Assembly (NCBI RefSeq): GCF_014066305.1
Contig: NW_023501038.1
Span: 1,591,001-1,655,000, forward strand
From: Letharia columbiana
Taxonomy: Eukaryota; Ascomycota; Lecanoromycetes; Lecanorales; Parmeliaceae
Reading direction: 5' to 3'
DNA: 64,000 bases
Each line of letters begins with the position of its first letter. Positions within the stretch are counted from its first letter, which is position 1. The position numbers were made by a program, and so were the translations under genes. Positions 9,115-21,051 of the stretch are shown here, piece by piece. The notes below the pieces were generated by a model. That model was not told the origin of the DNA. It saw only the letters and a list, made by a program, of their open reading frames with translations, and searched no databases.

Positions 9115-12100
9115 TCATCGAGTCGAACAGCCATAATGAACCACGGTGTTGCTACAGGAACCAGCGATTAGCAGAATAATTTGGAGAAAAGCTTGAAAGA
9201 ACCAGACGTACTCAGGCATGACCTTAATAACACTGCCACCAAATCTCTTATAACAAATACCACACACCCGGTTCTCGGTGATAACAACCCTCCTGTTCCG
9301 TCCATCATTGCCTCCACGCACACCATCACCAAGCCGCAGCTTAGCTTCTTCGCTGAAGGCCAGCGTATTTCGCATGCCCGCCGCGATTCTTCCTTCATTG
9401 ACAAGAGTGTTCGCCGTGCGTATCCTTCCCTGAAAGTACGACTCGAGCTCTTTGATAGGCAAAATCTCAGGGATTAGGTTCAGGGTCGAGGAAGCTGGCA
9501 TGCGGGCCCCGTGCTTTGCTAGGATATTAAGCGCTGGGCCCCATTGGGGCTTGTGGGGTGGCGGAGGTGAAAGGTAGAGGGACAAAAGGGTGTGGTAGAT
9601 CGATGGAGGAGCATCGCTGGGATTGATGTCTGTTGCTCGGCCATGAGGCGTAGGTACTGGTGCTGTGGCCGTTTCTGTCAGAAAGATTTGGTTGCAATAT
9701 TCTTCTGCCTTGTCTGCGTCTTTCAGGTGAAACACATATATGTCCAAAGCTTGCTTGTGGTGGCCCATTTTGCTGAGGATGATGGCTCGTGCTTCGAAGA
9801 GATTCGGGTCATCTTTTGGCAGTTTTTGGAGAGCTTTGTACGGCTGAGGGTCCTTGCTCGTCTCTAAGAAGTCAAGCGTCTTCTTTTTCCATGCCGCTCG
9901 ATCACCGTCGCTAGCAAAGTCATTCGACTTCAGACGGTCGATGTAGACGTCGGAAAGTCTTTGGTGAAAGTCTGGTGTAGTATCGTTGAGCTCATGGATA
10001 ATATACTCCAGATACGTTCTGGCCAATTTTTTATCAATGCTTTGCAAGAATTCGAGTACTTTCGGTCGCTGCAAAGTTTCCGCATTCTCAGTATCAGCCA
10101 TAAAGATCTCCATGCCAAGGCTGGGGTCTTTTCTCAGAGGCCATTCTGCGAATTGTAGTATGAGGTCAATCATCTCTGGTGGAAGACTCTGTAAGTAGGC
10201 CACCGTTCTCTGAGGACCATGGAGCTGTGGAGCGTCTTCGCTTTCTTCCTCTGCCTCTCCAAATTTCTTGAGTAATTCCAAGGCCGGACGGTGAAGCTTC
10301 TTGCCGTAGAAGAAATCGACCAAATCGTTGTAGCGATGGGCTTCGATGAGCCTTTCATTGACCACATCGGGATCACAGAAGTTGTCGATGCGAAACAGCG
10401 GTCCGGCAAACGATGGGCTGACGAACATATAGGCGCGAAACAGCGTAGTGTCGACAATCTTGGCGGTCTGAAGCAGTCGTTCTTTGTCCTCGAATGCATC
10501 GAGCGTAGTCGTCCCTACAAGAGAGGCAATTTCCCTGACTTCTTTCTGAGGCATGTTGTCAAGCACGTCGAATTTTACATTTCCATCCGGATCTAATATC
10601 TTCTTGAATTTCGTCCTGGCCGACACCAAAAAGCCTCGCAGCTCTTCAGTAGCAGTCTTGAGGTCTTTGCCTTCAAGCGACTTGTCACCGCCTTGCCTTT
10701 CGCTGCCTTCATTCGAATCCTTAGCGCTGCTCTCACTTGATGGCATGTTGGGAGGGATCTCCTCGGACGAGGTTTTGATTTCCGATGCACCATCTGTGCT
10801 CGCTTCGAAATGATCCTCATTCAGATTGTCCTTGTGTAAAGGAGACAGTGGCGATGCATCTCCAGCAATGAAGGGAGGATACATGCGGATAACCCTCTCC
10901 GGAGGCGCAGAAACCTCAGTGAAGAGGTCGATCGAGTCTCGGTATCTTCGTTGGTCAAAGAGCTGTTGAGCTTTGATGATCTTGATATCTCGGACACGAC
11001 CTTGTTTGTCTTTGAGCAAGGCATCTTCCAGCATAGCGAGTAGGCTGAGTGCCTCATCAAGTCTGCCTCGCTCAACCAGTGCATCGATCTGAGCGTCATA
11101 GTCCAGAGCCTTCATCCTCCAGATGCAGCGGTCGCTGGAAACGAGGAAACCTTTGCCAGCATGGGCCAAGCTGACGCTCGGTTGTGGGACGTGCAGCTGA
11201 TGTGCGGATGGCAAGGATATCGTTTGCAGGAGGCTCAGTGTTTCTGGATTCCTCACCTCTAGGGTACCTTTGGTTGCCTGGAGGGCTAGCAAATACGGAT
11301 ATGAGTAGCCAACAGCTTCTGGAGCAACAGACCAGGGTATCTGCCGTCTTCCGAGAGAATTGGCGTCTGTATCAATGAACATCGTATTGATATCCTTGGC
11401 CAATAGCATCTCCCCTGCGCCCAGCTGAGTTGCAAGAGGGGGCGGGGAGGTCATTCCCAAGTATCCCATACTTGCAACTCCAGCGCCGCTGAAGCGCCCC
11501 CCATCTTGTCCTGGTGCTCCCCCTATACTTCCCGGCCCAATTATGTCCGTGACTGCAGAGCTCTCCACATCGACTAGGACATAGCTCGAATTGAGCCCTG
11601 CGATAAGTTTTGTCCCAGTCGCCCATTTGAAGGCCCTAATAGTGTTGACGAGCGTGATTTCTGATGTCTCGGGTGCAAGTTCACTATCATGCCACGACCA
11701 TAGTATGAGCCGCCTCTTTACCGCAACAGCTAATCTGGAAACAATCGATGGCACGCCCGTAGATTCATCCCTGACAACATTCGACGTCACCGCAAATGTA
11801 CTCGCGCCCTTCGCCTTCACCAAGGTCTCTTGTAGTTCGTAGCTCTGTAGGTCGTGGATGTGGACTTGGCTGTTCGAGAGGGAGACGAGGATATTGGCTT
11901 CTTTGACCACCGCTAGCTGCTCCACCTTGTATTTTGAAAACTTCTCAAGCTCTCGCATCAAGTCCGCAGGCTTAGGGCCTGACTGGGATATGGGCCTGTC
12001 TCCGTCTGTGGGGCTTTCATTTCGCTCGCCGGCCTCGTCGATGGGATCATTGACGCGGTAGATACGGAGGCTGCCTGTGTTGAGACCGACAAGGAGACGG

Positions 12101-12240
12101 TCACCTAACAGACGATCAACAAGTCATCCCTAACTCGTTCCTAGAAGAGCAGAATTACCATAGGCAAGGACCGACTCAATCTTGGACTTGTCTCTCGGCT
12201 TGAGCTCGACGATTGGTCGAGCAGTAAATGCCGACAACAT
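9115..12240 (-). CDS. VPS39: HOPS subunit VPS39/VAM6
   Basis: Three exons (12240-12159, 12104-9212, 9151-9115) joined by introns of 54 and 60 bp give an in-frame protein of 1003 residues. It starts MLSAFTARPIVELKPRDKSK, the conserved VPS39 N-terminus, followed by a CNH beta-propeller (DRLLVGLNTGSLRIYRV onward). An alpha-solenoid middle contains RVIRMYPPFIAGD, ELRGFLVSARTKFKKI and LPPEMIDLILQFAEWPL. The C-terminal VPS39 domain 2 contains CGICYKRFGGSVIKVMPD and NTVVHYGC. The last 37-nt exon supplies the conserved NTVVHYGC end; without splicing the frame would read an unrelated tail. VPS39 links Rab7/Ypt7 to SNARE assembly at the vacuole as part of HOPS, works at vacuole-mitochondria contacts, and connects to TORC1 through Gtr GTPases. 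Confidence 0.93.
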
Positions 12241-12939
12241 TGTTTCTGCTTTGCATTACACTCGGCGTCACCTTCTCATACGAATGGAGTATACGACAGT
12301 CTCATATTCAGCCATATTGGCATCACCAGCTCCACTGCAAGTACGATTGCATTTACTGGAGCTTGCTCCAAGGGTTTGTGCTGGGGTTGCGGAGAAAGAG
12401 GCAATATTCCGCGCCGGGTAGCAAGTGTGAATTGAGAAATCTTGGCCCAGAAAGCAGCAAGATGCATTTCGAAAGCAGTTTGAAGTATTTAAATTTGGAT
12501 GCCCGGCGTCTATACCGCATATCTCATCGCTATGTGTAGCGCCAAAAGCTCTGCCGCCCGGTGAGTTCAAGAACGAAATGGCACTAGCCCTGAAGTCATC
12601 CAACAGCTCTTCCCAATGTCATCTTTCATATCCACCCAACACGTCCAAAATTTCCTGGAAATAGATCAGCTTTCTGCCATTCTTCTAGCTGCTGAAGCCG
12701 AACGACTATTTCAGCTGGGGAATGTTTTCCTAAGCGGGTCCCGTCGAGACTGGCGAAGACAGTCGGTGGATCGGATGGGTCCAGTACAGCATCGAGGCAT
12801 TGACGGCAGTCGCAGATTTCACCATGTACGCCCACTCCTGAGTCCTGTTCATAAAATTCTCTGTAAGTTATTTCGCAAGTTCTAGAGCCCAAAGTGTCCG
12901 TGTGGTGGCACTACCCAAACCATCACTCGCTAGGCGCAA
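12241..12939. other. Intergenic; one doubtful small open frame
   Basis: The interval separates two minus-strand genes. An 88-codon minus-strand frame at 12626-12892 contains VRLQQLEEWQK and a CDCRQC cluster. It has no recognised domain and no supporting splice structure, so it is not called as a gene. The part next to 12240 is the presumed VPS39 promoter. Confidence 0.4.
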
Positions 12940-13854
12940 TCACGGATAACGTTGCGTGCTATCAAGTTCCATAGGTGAGCTCTCCCTTTGTGAAGGAAGC
13001 TCCACCGCAAAATTTGCCGGATGTGATTGTTGAGAAAAGAGCGGTGCAACACCTGGGTACGAAGTGCTCGTCTTCGCGTCTGGCCTCTGGCTGTAATCCG
13101 AATAGCTCGAATTAGACGGGTTGGCGACTTGAGGGTTGCTCGCATACGAGTATCGATCGTGAGATCCACCGCTCACCACGCTCTGATCATCGGAGCAGGT
13201 TCCGCTTCCTGAACGCATTGACCTCCTGCCTTGATATGGCATTCCGGCTGCAGGAGTACCGCCAGAATGGTAGTCCGGGGGGTAAGAATCTTGAAACGTC
13301 TGCTCAGCGAGCCCGGTGTTGTGTGTTTCCGCATCGATGATGTGGGCTTTCTCCACGAGCCTTCGAACCAATGTCGAATGTGCCTTCTTCGTCGTCTTCT
13401 TCACGAAGCCGCCCATTACAACGTTGACTTTCATTTCGACATCTTCTCGTAGCCACAGCCCTGTTTTGGGCACACCCAAGCCGATCTCGACGGCTTGTCT
13501 TGGCTCTCCTGGTAATGATCCACCTAGCGTCCATCTGCCTTTCATATTTAGCCCCATTGGAGCGTAGATGTGAGACTGTAGACCATCAGGCAGATCGTGG
13601 AAACAGGCGTTAAATGTGACGCTGCCAGAATAGAGACCGCCTGGTAGATAGTTGACTTTGTCAGTGACGGAATACCATTGGCAATGGTACTCCTCTGGAG
13701 TGGCTTCTGATGGAGGCTTGATAGGATGACGTTCCGTCACGAGGGGATTCAAATCGATCATTGCGACATGATTGTGAAGCGTCTCCAGGACTGTTTCTCG
13801 AGTGATACCGGCCGGGAGAGCGGTCACGGTGGTAAAATGGGATTTTTTAGACAT
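12940..13854 (-). CDS. DUF7053-type fungal protein
   Basis: 304 residues from the ATG at 13852-13854. An in-frame ATG exists upstream at 13950, but conservation starts at MSKKSHFTTVTALPAGITRE, so the inner start is preferred. The conserved domain covers residues 1-185 and includes LHNHVAMIDLNPLV, YSVTDKVNYLPGG, YSGSVTFNACFHDLPDG and GRWTLGGSLPGEPR. The remainder is Ser/Tyr/Gln-rich and probably disordered. The domain resembles the ligand-binding-fold DUF7053 proteins that are common and uncharacterised in Pezizomycotina. No signal peptide or membrane helix is visible. Function is unknown. Confidence 0.75.
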   Translation of the reverse strand: MSKKSHFTTVTALPAGITRETVLETLHNHVAMIDLNPLVTERHPIKPPSEATPEEYHCQWYSVTDKVNYLPGGLYSGSVTFNACFHDLPDGLQSHIYAPMGLNMKGRWTLGGSLPGEPRQAVEIGLGVPKTGLWLREDVEMKVNVVMGGFVKKTTKKAHSTLVRRLVEKAHIIDAETHNTGLAEQTFQDSYPPDYHSGGTPAAGMPYQGRRSMRSGSGTCSDDQSVVSGGSHDRYSYASNPQVANPSNSSYSDYSQRPDAKTSTSYPGVAPLFSQQSHPANFAVELPSQRESSPMELDSTQRYP

Positions 13855-15932
13855 GATTTGAACAGGAAGATAACAGCAAGTTTTGGTATCGCTATCTATG
13901 CAGACGCCGAGTTTTAATGGAGCAGTATTTGCCCCAAATATTTGGCGCACGCAGCTATATGACAGAGAATCGAAGACTTAGAAACATAATCTATTTTGTG
14001 CTAGGTCTTACTGCTTCAAGGTAGTATTTTTGGACATGCTATGGACGATAGTATAAGCTCTGACAGATCAAACGAGAGGTTGCTTGTCAGAATTGGCCAA
14101 GTGCTTATTTAAGGCGGGGTCGCTGTGCATACATAGCCCAGAAACCTCCTTATAGGTACCTTACCAAGGCGGCATCAGATACTTGCAGTGCAAACATGCA
14201 CACCAAAGGCGGCAGCAAGCAATGACAGTGCCAAATCCACACCAAGGCAGCTGCAAATATTCGCAATGCTAAGTTCACACCAAGGCGGCACCGAGGCGGC
14301 ACCAAGGCGGCACCAGGGCGGCCAAGGCGGCATTCATCAAGACGGAGCTCTCACCACCAGAACAGACCTCACCAAAACGAAGCTCAACATTATACTACAC
14401 TCAGATAGTCGTCGAAGAACACGCTTCTGGGCAGAAGAGTGTGGTTGTTCCTCGGCCTGAATTTTGCCGAGGACCGTTTACGAATCCTTCAGACTGGTTC
14501 CGACCACTGTGGGAACCGGTCAGGACCAATAGTCCAGAGATTGGCCATCTTGGGCTGTGATTAGCTTTGGTTTGAAATTCCAAGGGGCACGTCACTCCTG
14601 TTGCTACTTTCTCTCCTTGTCTTTCGTCTTGCATGTATATCAGACGTACTGATCCTAGATACATACATTCAGCTCAGCGAAAGCCAACAATGTCGCCTTA
14701 GTGCTTGACAAGGACTCCTGTGGTCTGCAGTCTGCTAATTGCTCTAACTAAGTAAGAGACAGGCCTTTACTTGACCTAAGTCTGTAGGTGGGTCGTCCTT
14801 CTCCCACAGACGATTGTCCGGGGGCGTTTGCGGCGGTGGGTGGTTGGTGCTGTTGCTGGTGGCTTTGTTTCAATAAGCACGGATCGGATGCAGAGTTCGC
14901 TGTGGGTAGTCGGCGGGCTTGAATTGGCCATTGCGGGGGCCTGGGGGTTCGGCCGGCTACTGGGTTGGAGGACGGATGAGGTGGGTGATGACCGTGTTGG
15001 GATGTTATCGTTGCGTCTGGTTCTTGTTATAGAGACAAGTGGTGTTCATCGAGCCCAGTCACTGGCTATGATTCCCCTTCCAAGCTTTTCATGAGCAAGG
15101 GGGGTTTTTTTAGATCCCAGGTAGGTCGATTGAGGGGACTTTGATGTGCTGGCTATGATGTTGACGGAGTGTGTCTTGCCAGCCTCACGTTGACTAATGC
15201 CTCCAATCCTGCCACTATCGCAGTCACACTAACTGTACGAAAATGTCACTGCTCGTCAGTGGGACGAATAACAATCCCAACACTGACGCATCAAATTCTT
15301 GACGTAGCAGCGCTGATGGACTCCACAACGCCGCAAGGATCAATGCATCGAGGGTCCTAGGATCCTAGCATGGCCTTTCAGCTCGCATCGCAAAAAGCTC
15401 TCCATGGATGTTGATGCTCGGAAAGCCGCCGGTTTCTGATCCTGATCGATGCGGGTCTAGTTTCGGCATCGCCTACTCGTATGCAGAGCTTGGTTTCCGG
15501 GGACCGCGGTCTTTTACTCCCGGATACATTCGGTATATCGATCTGGGGACAAAAGATTCCCGCTGCCGCTGGATGGGATGTCTTTGTATCGGAGAAGAAG
15601 ATGGCGATAGAAGCGTTCATGGAAATGCCAACTGCGTTTTGCAAAGAGACCCGCAAGAGATCCGCGGGAGACTCCTCACACGCTTAGCAGTCAAGCAAGG
15701 CCCAAGTTTTCAACTGATCATATTTTAAATCGGTACGAGGGGTACTCAGCCGCAAGACCCAATCCACCTAAGAGCTACAAATCCGCCCAGACCATTGCAC
15801 TGCACCCTTTGCGCGCACAACCCAGGGACAATAACGTGTGGTGAAGTTTGCATAGAGAGGGAGAGAGAGAATTCGTGCGCTCTCATGGCCCACACGCTCA
15901 GCCACTTCCTTCCTCCCTTCCTTCCTCCCCCT
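13855..15932. other. Gene-free 2-kb interval with minisatellite
   Basis: No frame on either strand shows a recognisable domain or a consistent exon structure. It contains the GGCGGC minisatellite (14163-14331). Around 14770-15360 there are G/T-rich stretches and a CAATCCCAACACTGACG-type non-coding sequence. The open frame at 15378-15656 has no domain. This may be old intergenic or decayed sequence. Confidence 0.45.
14163..14331. repeat. Nested minisatellite, 39-bp and 11-bp units
   Basis: Three consecutive units of 39, 39 and 38 bp start with ACCAAGGCGGC-like sequence at 14163, 14202 and 14241. From 14279 the leader itself is reiterated every 11 bp: ACCAAGGCGGC, ACCGAGGCGGC, ACCAAGGCGGC, ACCAGGGCGGC, then a 9-bp partial unit. 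The units are imperfect copies. Confidence 0.8.
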
Positions 15933-16409
15933 TCAAGCACCGAAGACCCAAAACCACCTCCCCGTCCCCCGCTCCGCCGGCCGCGATAGCAAATACCGCC
16001 TCAACCTCCTCGCATCCTTGGCGCTCCGATACCGCGGACTCGCAAGCGCGTACTGGTACAGATCCGCCACGCCCATGTCTTTTGTGGAGTTTTTGCTACC
16101 GGGGGTAGTCATCGTGGTATTGTCATCATCGTCAGCAGCAGCAGCAGCGGAACCCACTCTGCCTCGCTGGGCTGGTGGGGCCAATGTGAGCGAGAAGGAG
16201 AAATCGCGGTGGAGGAAGTCCGGGCAGGATTGGGTGGCGGATGTGCAGAGGTTTATGCAGAGGAGGAGGGAGAGAGCGATGATGATGAGGGAGAGGAAGA
16301 TGTATGTTCCGGAACGGTGGTGGGGAGAGGGCATGGTTATGGTCGGTGGGTGCATTCCGTCCGTCCGCCTGCTCAACGAACGAGAGGGTTGGAAAAACTT
16401 CACAATCAT
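15933..16409 (-). CDS. Small putative single-pass membrane protein
   Basis: 158 codons in one exon. A hydrophobic helix YIFLSLIIIALSLLLCIN at about residues 36-53 follows a basic N-terminus, as in a signal anchor. It is followed by an Ala/Asp/Thr-rich linker and a basic helix DLYQYALASPRYRSAKDARRL that reads like real coding sequence. The first ATG (16409) or the one at MPSPHHRSG could be the start. No family is recognised. A CAG run near 16131-16148 encodes the alanine tract. It could be a conserved small fungal protein or a chance frame in GC-rich DNA. Confidence 0.45.
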   Translation of the reverse strand: MIVKFFQPSRSLSRRTDGMHPPTITMPSPHHRSGTYIFLSLIIIALSLLLCINLCTSATQSCPDFLHRDFSFSLTLAPPAQRGRVGSAAAAADDDDNTTMTTPGSKNSTKDMGVADLYQYALASPRYRSAKDARRLRRYLLSRPAERGTGRWFWVFGA

Positions 16410-17222
16410 CGCCCGCGGATGCAGGTGCGATGGTATGCTCTATCTATAAATACCCGCCACGGTCCCCGCATGTGGCTTCCGTCCCTGTGCTCAAACGTTC
16501 GCATTTGTGGATCCTGGGATGCGATACGCGCATCGTAGTCCAAGCCTTTTTTTTTGCAGAAGAAGAAGAAGCGCGGGACAAGCATTCATTCATTCAATTC
16601 TTCTGGGCCGAGAGTAAGCGCAAAGCGTGCGGACCGCGTCGCGACACGGCTATAGTAACGGGCGGTCTTGCACTTGAGCATGGAAAGAGAGAGGCGGTTG
16701 AGTGGGTTCGGCTTGAGCGCTGAGCATCCGGGGGGGGTAATACAGGCCTTTGGACAGTAAAAGCATGGGGCATTTTGCCGTCGGTCCTGCTGGCATAACG
16801 TGATATAGGCATAAAGGGCGAGGTCCCATATATCGGCCAGAGGTTCTGTTACTTTGGATGGATAGATAGATAGATAGATAGATTGCTGTTGTGGTGAATA
16901 GTCATGTGTTCGCTTGGAGACAGATGGGCTAGACGTGTGGTATGGGGTAACTTGCGACGGTGTGGGACATTGTGCTCATATGAGGAGCGCGGTAGCTATT
17001 CAAAAAGGGGGGTGAGAAGCTTTCCAGAGTGCGAATGTTTGAAGGCAGACAGAGGGGTAAGGGATCGGGATTGATTAAGCCAGGAGTTGTACAAGGAAGG
17101 CGCAGAGGGCGGATTGATAAACAATGGTCCAAGTCTTCAACTTGCATGTATTTCTTGCACATGTTAGGAGTGTTGCGATAGTACCTTCATCAGGTCAGAT
17201 GTGACCAAAATTGCCAATATAA
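16410..17222. other. Intergenic with GATA microsatellite
   Basis: No gene is recognised. The interval contains a CCGGGGGGGG-type G run near 16730 and the tetranucleotide tract entered separately. Open frames here have no domain. Confidence 0.45.
16861..16883. repeat. (GATA)n microsatellite
   Basis: Uninterrupted tandem GATA, about 5.7 units. Simple-sequence repeat with no evident role. Confidence 0.9.
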
Positions 17223-20200
17223 TCATGCTGCTACCATTCCAACTTTGCTCGCGCCCAAAGATTTGCCTAATCCAAGACGTAAAGCCGGCCCGTTACCCTT
17301 TCCAGTGGTCATCCTCAACCGCTTCCTCCTCGCTTCACCGCCTCTCTCCTCGCCTTGTGAAGCCTTCTCGTCCACCCAGGCAATCTTTTCGATACGATAG
17401 CTCAAACCATCGTGGTCATTACCCCATGGTCGAGACCTGATACCATGGCTTACGTGCGAGGTGTAATTTTCGAGGGTCGGTAGGATGAGTATTGTCAGAT
17501 GGAGGTCTTTTCTAGCCGGCGGAAGCAATGGCGAGGAGGGCAGAGTGGTATATTCCGTCTGCTTAGTATCTGTTGTGCCATTGACAGTATTCAATTCAAG
17601 CATGGAAACGTCGATAGAGTCGCCCCAGTCACCTCGTATCCAGCCGGCATGGACTGCAGCAGCCAAAGGATCGGTATCATCTGAATATACGTCGGTACCC
17701 CAGACAGCGCGGCGGAGGCAGACCTGCTCCCGTTCCTCTTTGGACAGGTAGAACCGGGGAATACGGATTGTCATGGTGCAGTTTTCCTTGCCGTCGCAGC
17801 GCGGGATGGTAAAAGGCGAGGATGTGTACATGAGTTTGGAATCGAGAGACACCATTGAAGTGGGGGGTTCAATGGTTGGAGAGTAGAGGATCGAGCCAAG
17901 GTGTTGTCTTGGGAGGTTGCGGACCTTGTCGAGTATTTCATCGTTTTTGATAGTCGCGGAGGGCATGCGAGGAGCAGTCTTATGTTGTATAGTGGGCACT
18001 TTCGAGTGGTTGTGGTAGTGGATGGTTCCATCAGGATGATGGTGGTGATGGTGGTGATGGTGATGAGAAACTGGGGTTGCTGAGTTGCCGGGATCGCGCA
18101 TTGTCGAGCCATTTAGTCCGTCTTGGCGGTGATGATGATGGCTGGAAGGGTTAGCTGAATACTCGGAGCTGATCATAGAGAAGACTCACTGATGACCGTG
18201 TTCATGATCATGGTGATGGTGATGATGAGCACTTTTCCTCTTGATGCCCCTTGTTCCCGATGGGCCAGTTGTGCTCCGCCCATCGGCGACCTCGATCTCC
18301 TTTGAATCATCGTCCTTAACTTTCTTACTGGCTCTCTTACCTATCTTCGAGCCATTACGAGCTCTCGCAAATTCAACCAGCTCACCGCGGCCATTGAAAG
18401 GTGGCCTACGCTCAGGTTCTGTACTCGGCTTGGGGCTCGGCGGAGGAAATGGAGTCGATGCGCCGCTGTTCATGCCTGTGCTACTGACTCCAGTCCCAAG
18501 ACCAGCAAACATCCTTGAGAACTCATTCTTGATGGTCGGATCGGTGGACGGTCCACGCTTCTGGACCTGTGCCCCTTGAACAGCTTGAGGAATGGGCGAG
18601 GTACGGCCCAGACGCTTGTTCTCGATCATAGAAAGCATACTTCTATGATTTTGGCCAGCGTCTTCTCCAACCCTGGTTTGGCGGCCAGTTCCATCAGTGC
18701 TAGCAGGGCCATCTGTAGCTGGAGTGGAGAGCATAACATTATGTGGATACGCTTGCGATTGTCGCTCATCAACGGTATCCGGAAATCGAGGTCGTGAGGC
18801 TGATGGAGAGTAACTCGTGGTTTGCTGATTCAATCTTTGACGCTCTTCACGCAGACGCCGGAGAGAATCCTCTGAATATGGCCCTTTGGGAGTACTTGAT
18901 TTAGACTGTGTGTCACTGACGAGGCGATTGGCATACGATTCTACTTCCGGCTGAGGAGCGCTGGCGCTTGGTTCTGAGAAGACGGAAGACTGAGTCAAGA
19001 AAGGATAATTCAGTCCACTGATGCGCTCGTCCTTGGTACTACCGTGAGTCGCAGATTGAGCTTCCTGTTCCAAGCGTCGTTGTCGCTCGAGCTGCTCTTG
19101 CCGACTAAGATAGTCGAAGGACGAGACGCGATCACGATTTGCATATCGCAATGCCTCATCTCTTGCTTTGTTGTCTTCCTCCTGTTTCGCTTGTGCTTGT
19201 CTGTGTGCTTCCAACTCTGCCATTGCTCTATCACTCTCGAAGGGTAATATGCTATAGCCATTCGGCTGACTATTTGGCCTGTTTTGAAGTCGCCCCGTGA
19301 TCGGATTTCTGTTTTGTTGTCTCCACTCTTGCATGATACCGTTTTCGGAAGTGGGGGAGTATTTTGAGGTCGCTGTTGCAGACAGTGGCCCCTGTCTAGC
19401 GCCATCTGGTGAAGTCGCTTTGACTGTGGCGTAGGATCGCTGGGGGGTTCCTCCTGAATAGGCGCGAAACGGGCGATTTCCGGGGTCTTGAGAGACGTGG
19501 TGTTTGTCTGGGGAGCCTCGATGCAGAAAAACATTGCTGTTGCTTGATCTTGTTGGCGACGGAGTAGGCGCAGCTTGTTGAGCCGAGGAATACGACAATG
19601 GGGGAGAAGTGCCGTTCATGAGCGGAGCCACGGCAGGTTCTCGAGTTGACCGTCCAGGATCGGTACCAAGCATGGATGAGATTGACATGCTGCTGCCCGG
19701 ACGATTTGTAGTGGATAAAGCCGGTAGTTCTCGCCCCCCTGAGAAAGGAGGAGGCGGAGGGGGGACTCGCGACATTGATGCCTGCGCATTGTATTGTGGT
19801 GAAGGTGGAAGCATGGGGCGTCCACTGAACGGTGGAGGGGGAGGCGGAGGGGGAGGATTATCGTGTGCTATACAATATGTCATGACGGATCAGCAAACAG
19901 GCGATGGAAAACCAGAAATGGTTGACAAAGAAGGAGGTACAAAGATAAAGGGGCCTCGTGCGCGGTCTATCAAGGAACAACTTATGCGCCACGACATGCA
20001 CTTACCTCCATACATTCTGGGCGAGCTAGTCCGGTGCTCTGGCTGACGAACAGCGTCCCTTTGAGTGGAGGGATCTTGTAGAGACGAAGCGAAGGTTGCT
20101 GAAGGCGGTGGAGGGGGCAAGCTCGATCCTGGGTAATCTGGCGTTAGCAAAGCTGTCCCTCGGTATCTTAGAGTTTAGCTCCCGCGCTTTATGCAGCAGG

Positions 20201-21051
20201 GGCCGGCGCTCGGATCCGAGCTGTGGGGAAAAACAAAACAATGCCATAGCTGTCCAGAACACCATGTCGAGTTCAGACAGATATGTAAAAGAGCATAGAA
20301 CTTTAGCAGATAGAAAGAATGGAGGCGTACAAGACGTATCTAAGAAAAAGGTCATCGAGATTTCCAACACTATAGATAGAACGCATCCCGCCACAAGGAG
20401 AGGCACTGCGGGCGCAAGCTGGAGATATGCCCGTCATGCAGTCCATGCAGCGGGATTAATGAGATCAGAAGCTTGATCCAAGACGCACAGACATCCTAAC
20501 ATCGATAACAAAACGGCGGCACTTTTGATCCCACTGAGCGCAAAGCGGTACTTGAGGAGTAAGAGACATTGGTACCCAGAAATATTAGGGACGCCGACCA
20601 GTTCGGCGTTCAGTCTGCAGCAGAGTAGAAAAAGAAATTCAAGCGCATCAGCGTGAGAGAAAAGTTGAGGCTTACCCTCGCTAGCATGATGCCTATATCT
20701 ATCCGCCCTCCCATCTCCTACCCGTGGCACCCACGACCCACTATGATTATTCTCCTGTGGTCTATCTCGTATCTCCATCGCCATACCCAACGCGTCACGT
20801 GGCAAGCCTGCAGCGTACGAGCCGATAGTAAATGGTCCTTGTGACAGCGACTTTGGCGGCTCTGGTCGAGATTCGTCGCGCTCATTTCTGCGCGGAAGGA
20901 AGGGATCGTTGTTCAGACTTGGCTGCAGGCGGTGTGCAGGCGCTTGTAGAGTGTAGGGAGGAGGAGGTATGGGAGCTTGTCGTGGATCGCGTGCGCTCGA
21001 CTGGGACAGAGGTCGAGCGAAAGGATTTTGTAGGTTGTTTCGAGCATCCAT
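17223..21051 (-). CDS. RXT3: RXT3-like subunit of Rpd3L histone deacetylase
   Basis: Four exons: 21051-20676, 20128-20006, 19867-18190 and 18141-17223. The introns (547, 137 and 48 bp) have GT-AG ends and restore one frame of 1031 residues. The N-terminal 700 residues are disordered, with Pro-rich tracts (PPPPPPPPPFSGRP), a Gln/Glu/Arg coiled-coil-like stretch (RQEQLERQRRLEQEAQ) and His-rich patches on both sides of the last intron. The RXT3 domain lies in exon 4 at about residues 760-960: LGSILYSPTI, MTIRIPRFYLSKEEREQVC, WGTDVYSDDTDPLAAAVHAG, WIRGDWGD and DLHLTILILPTLENY. RXT3 proteins are non-catalytic subunits of the large Rpd3/Sin3 histone deacetylase complex in the nucleus. The 547-bp first intron is long for this genome, so a missed exon or alternative splicing there is possible. 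Confidence 0.87.

Noticed and set aside
13855..13950. Longer N-terminus for the DUF7053 protein from the ATG at 13950
   Set aside because: The extra 32 residues are Cys-rich and non-conserved, whereas the family start MSKKSHF follows directly at 13854.
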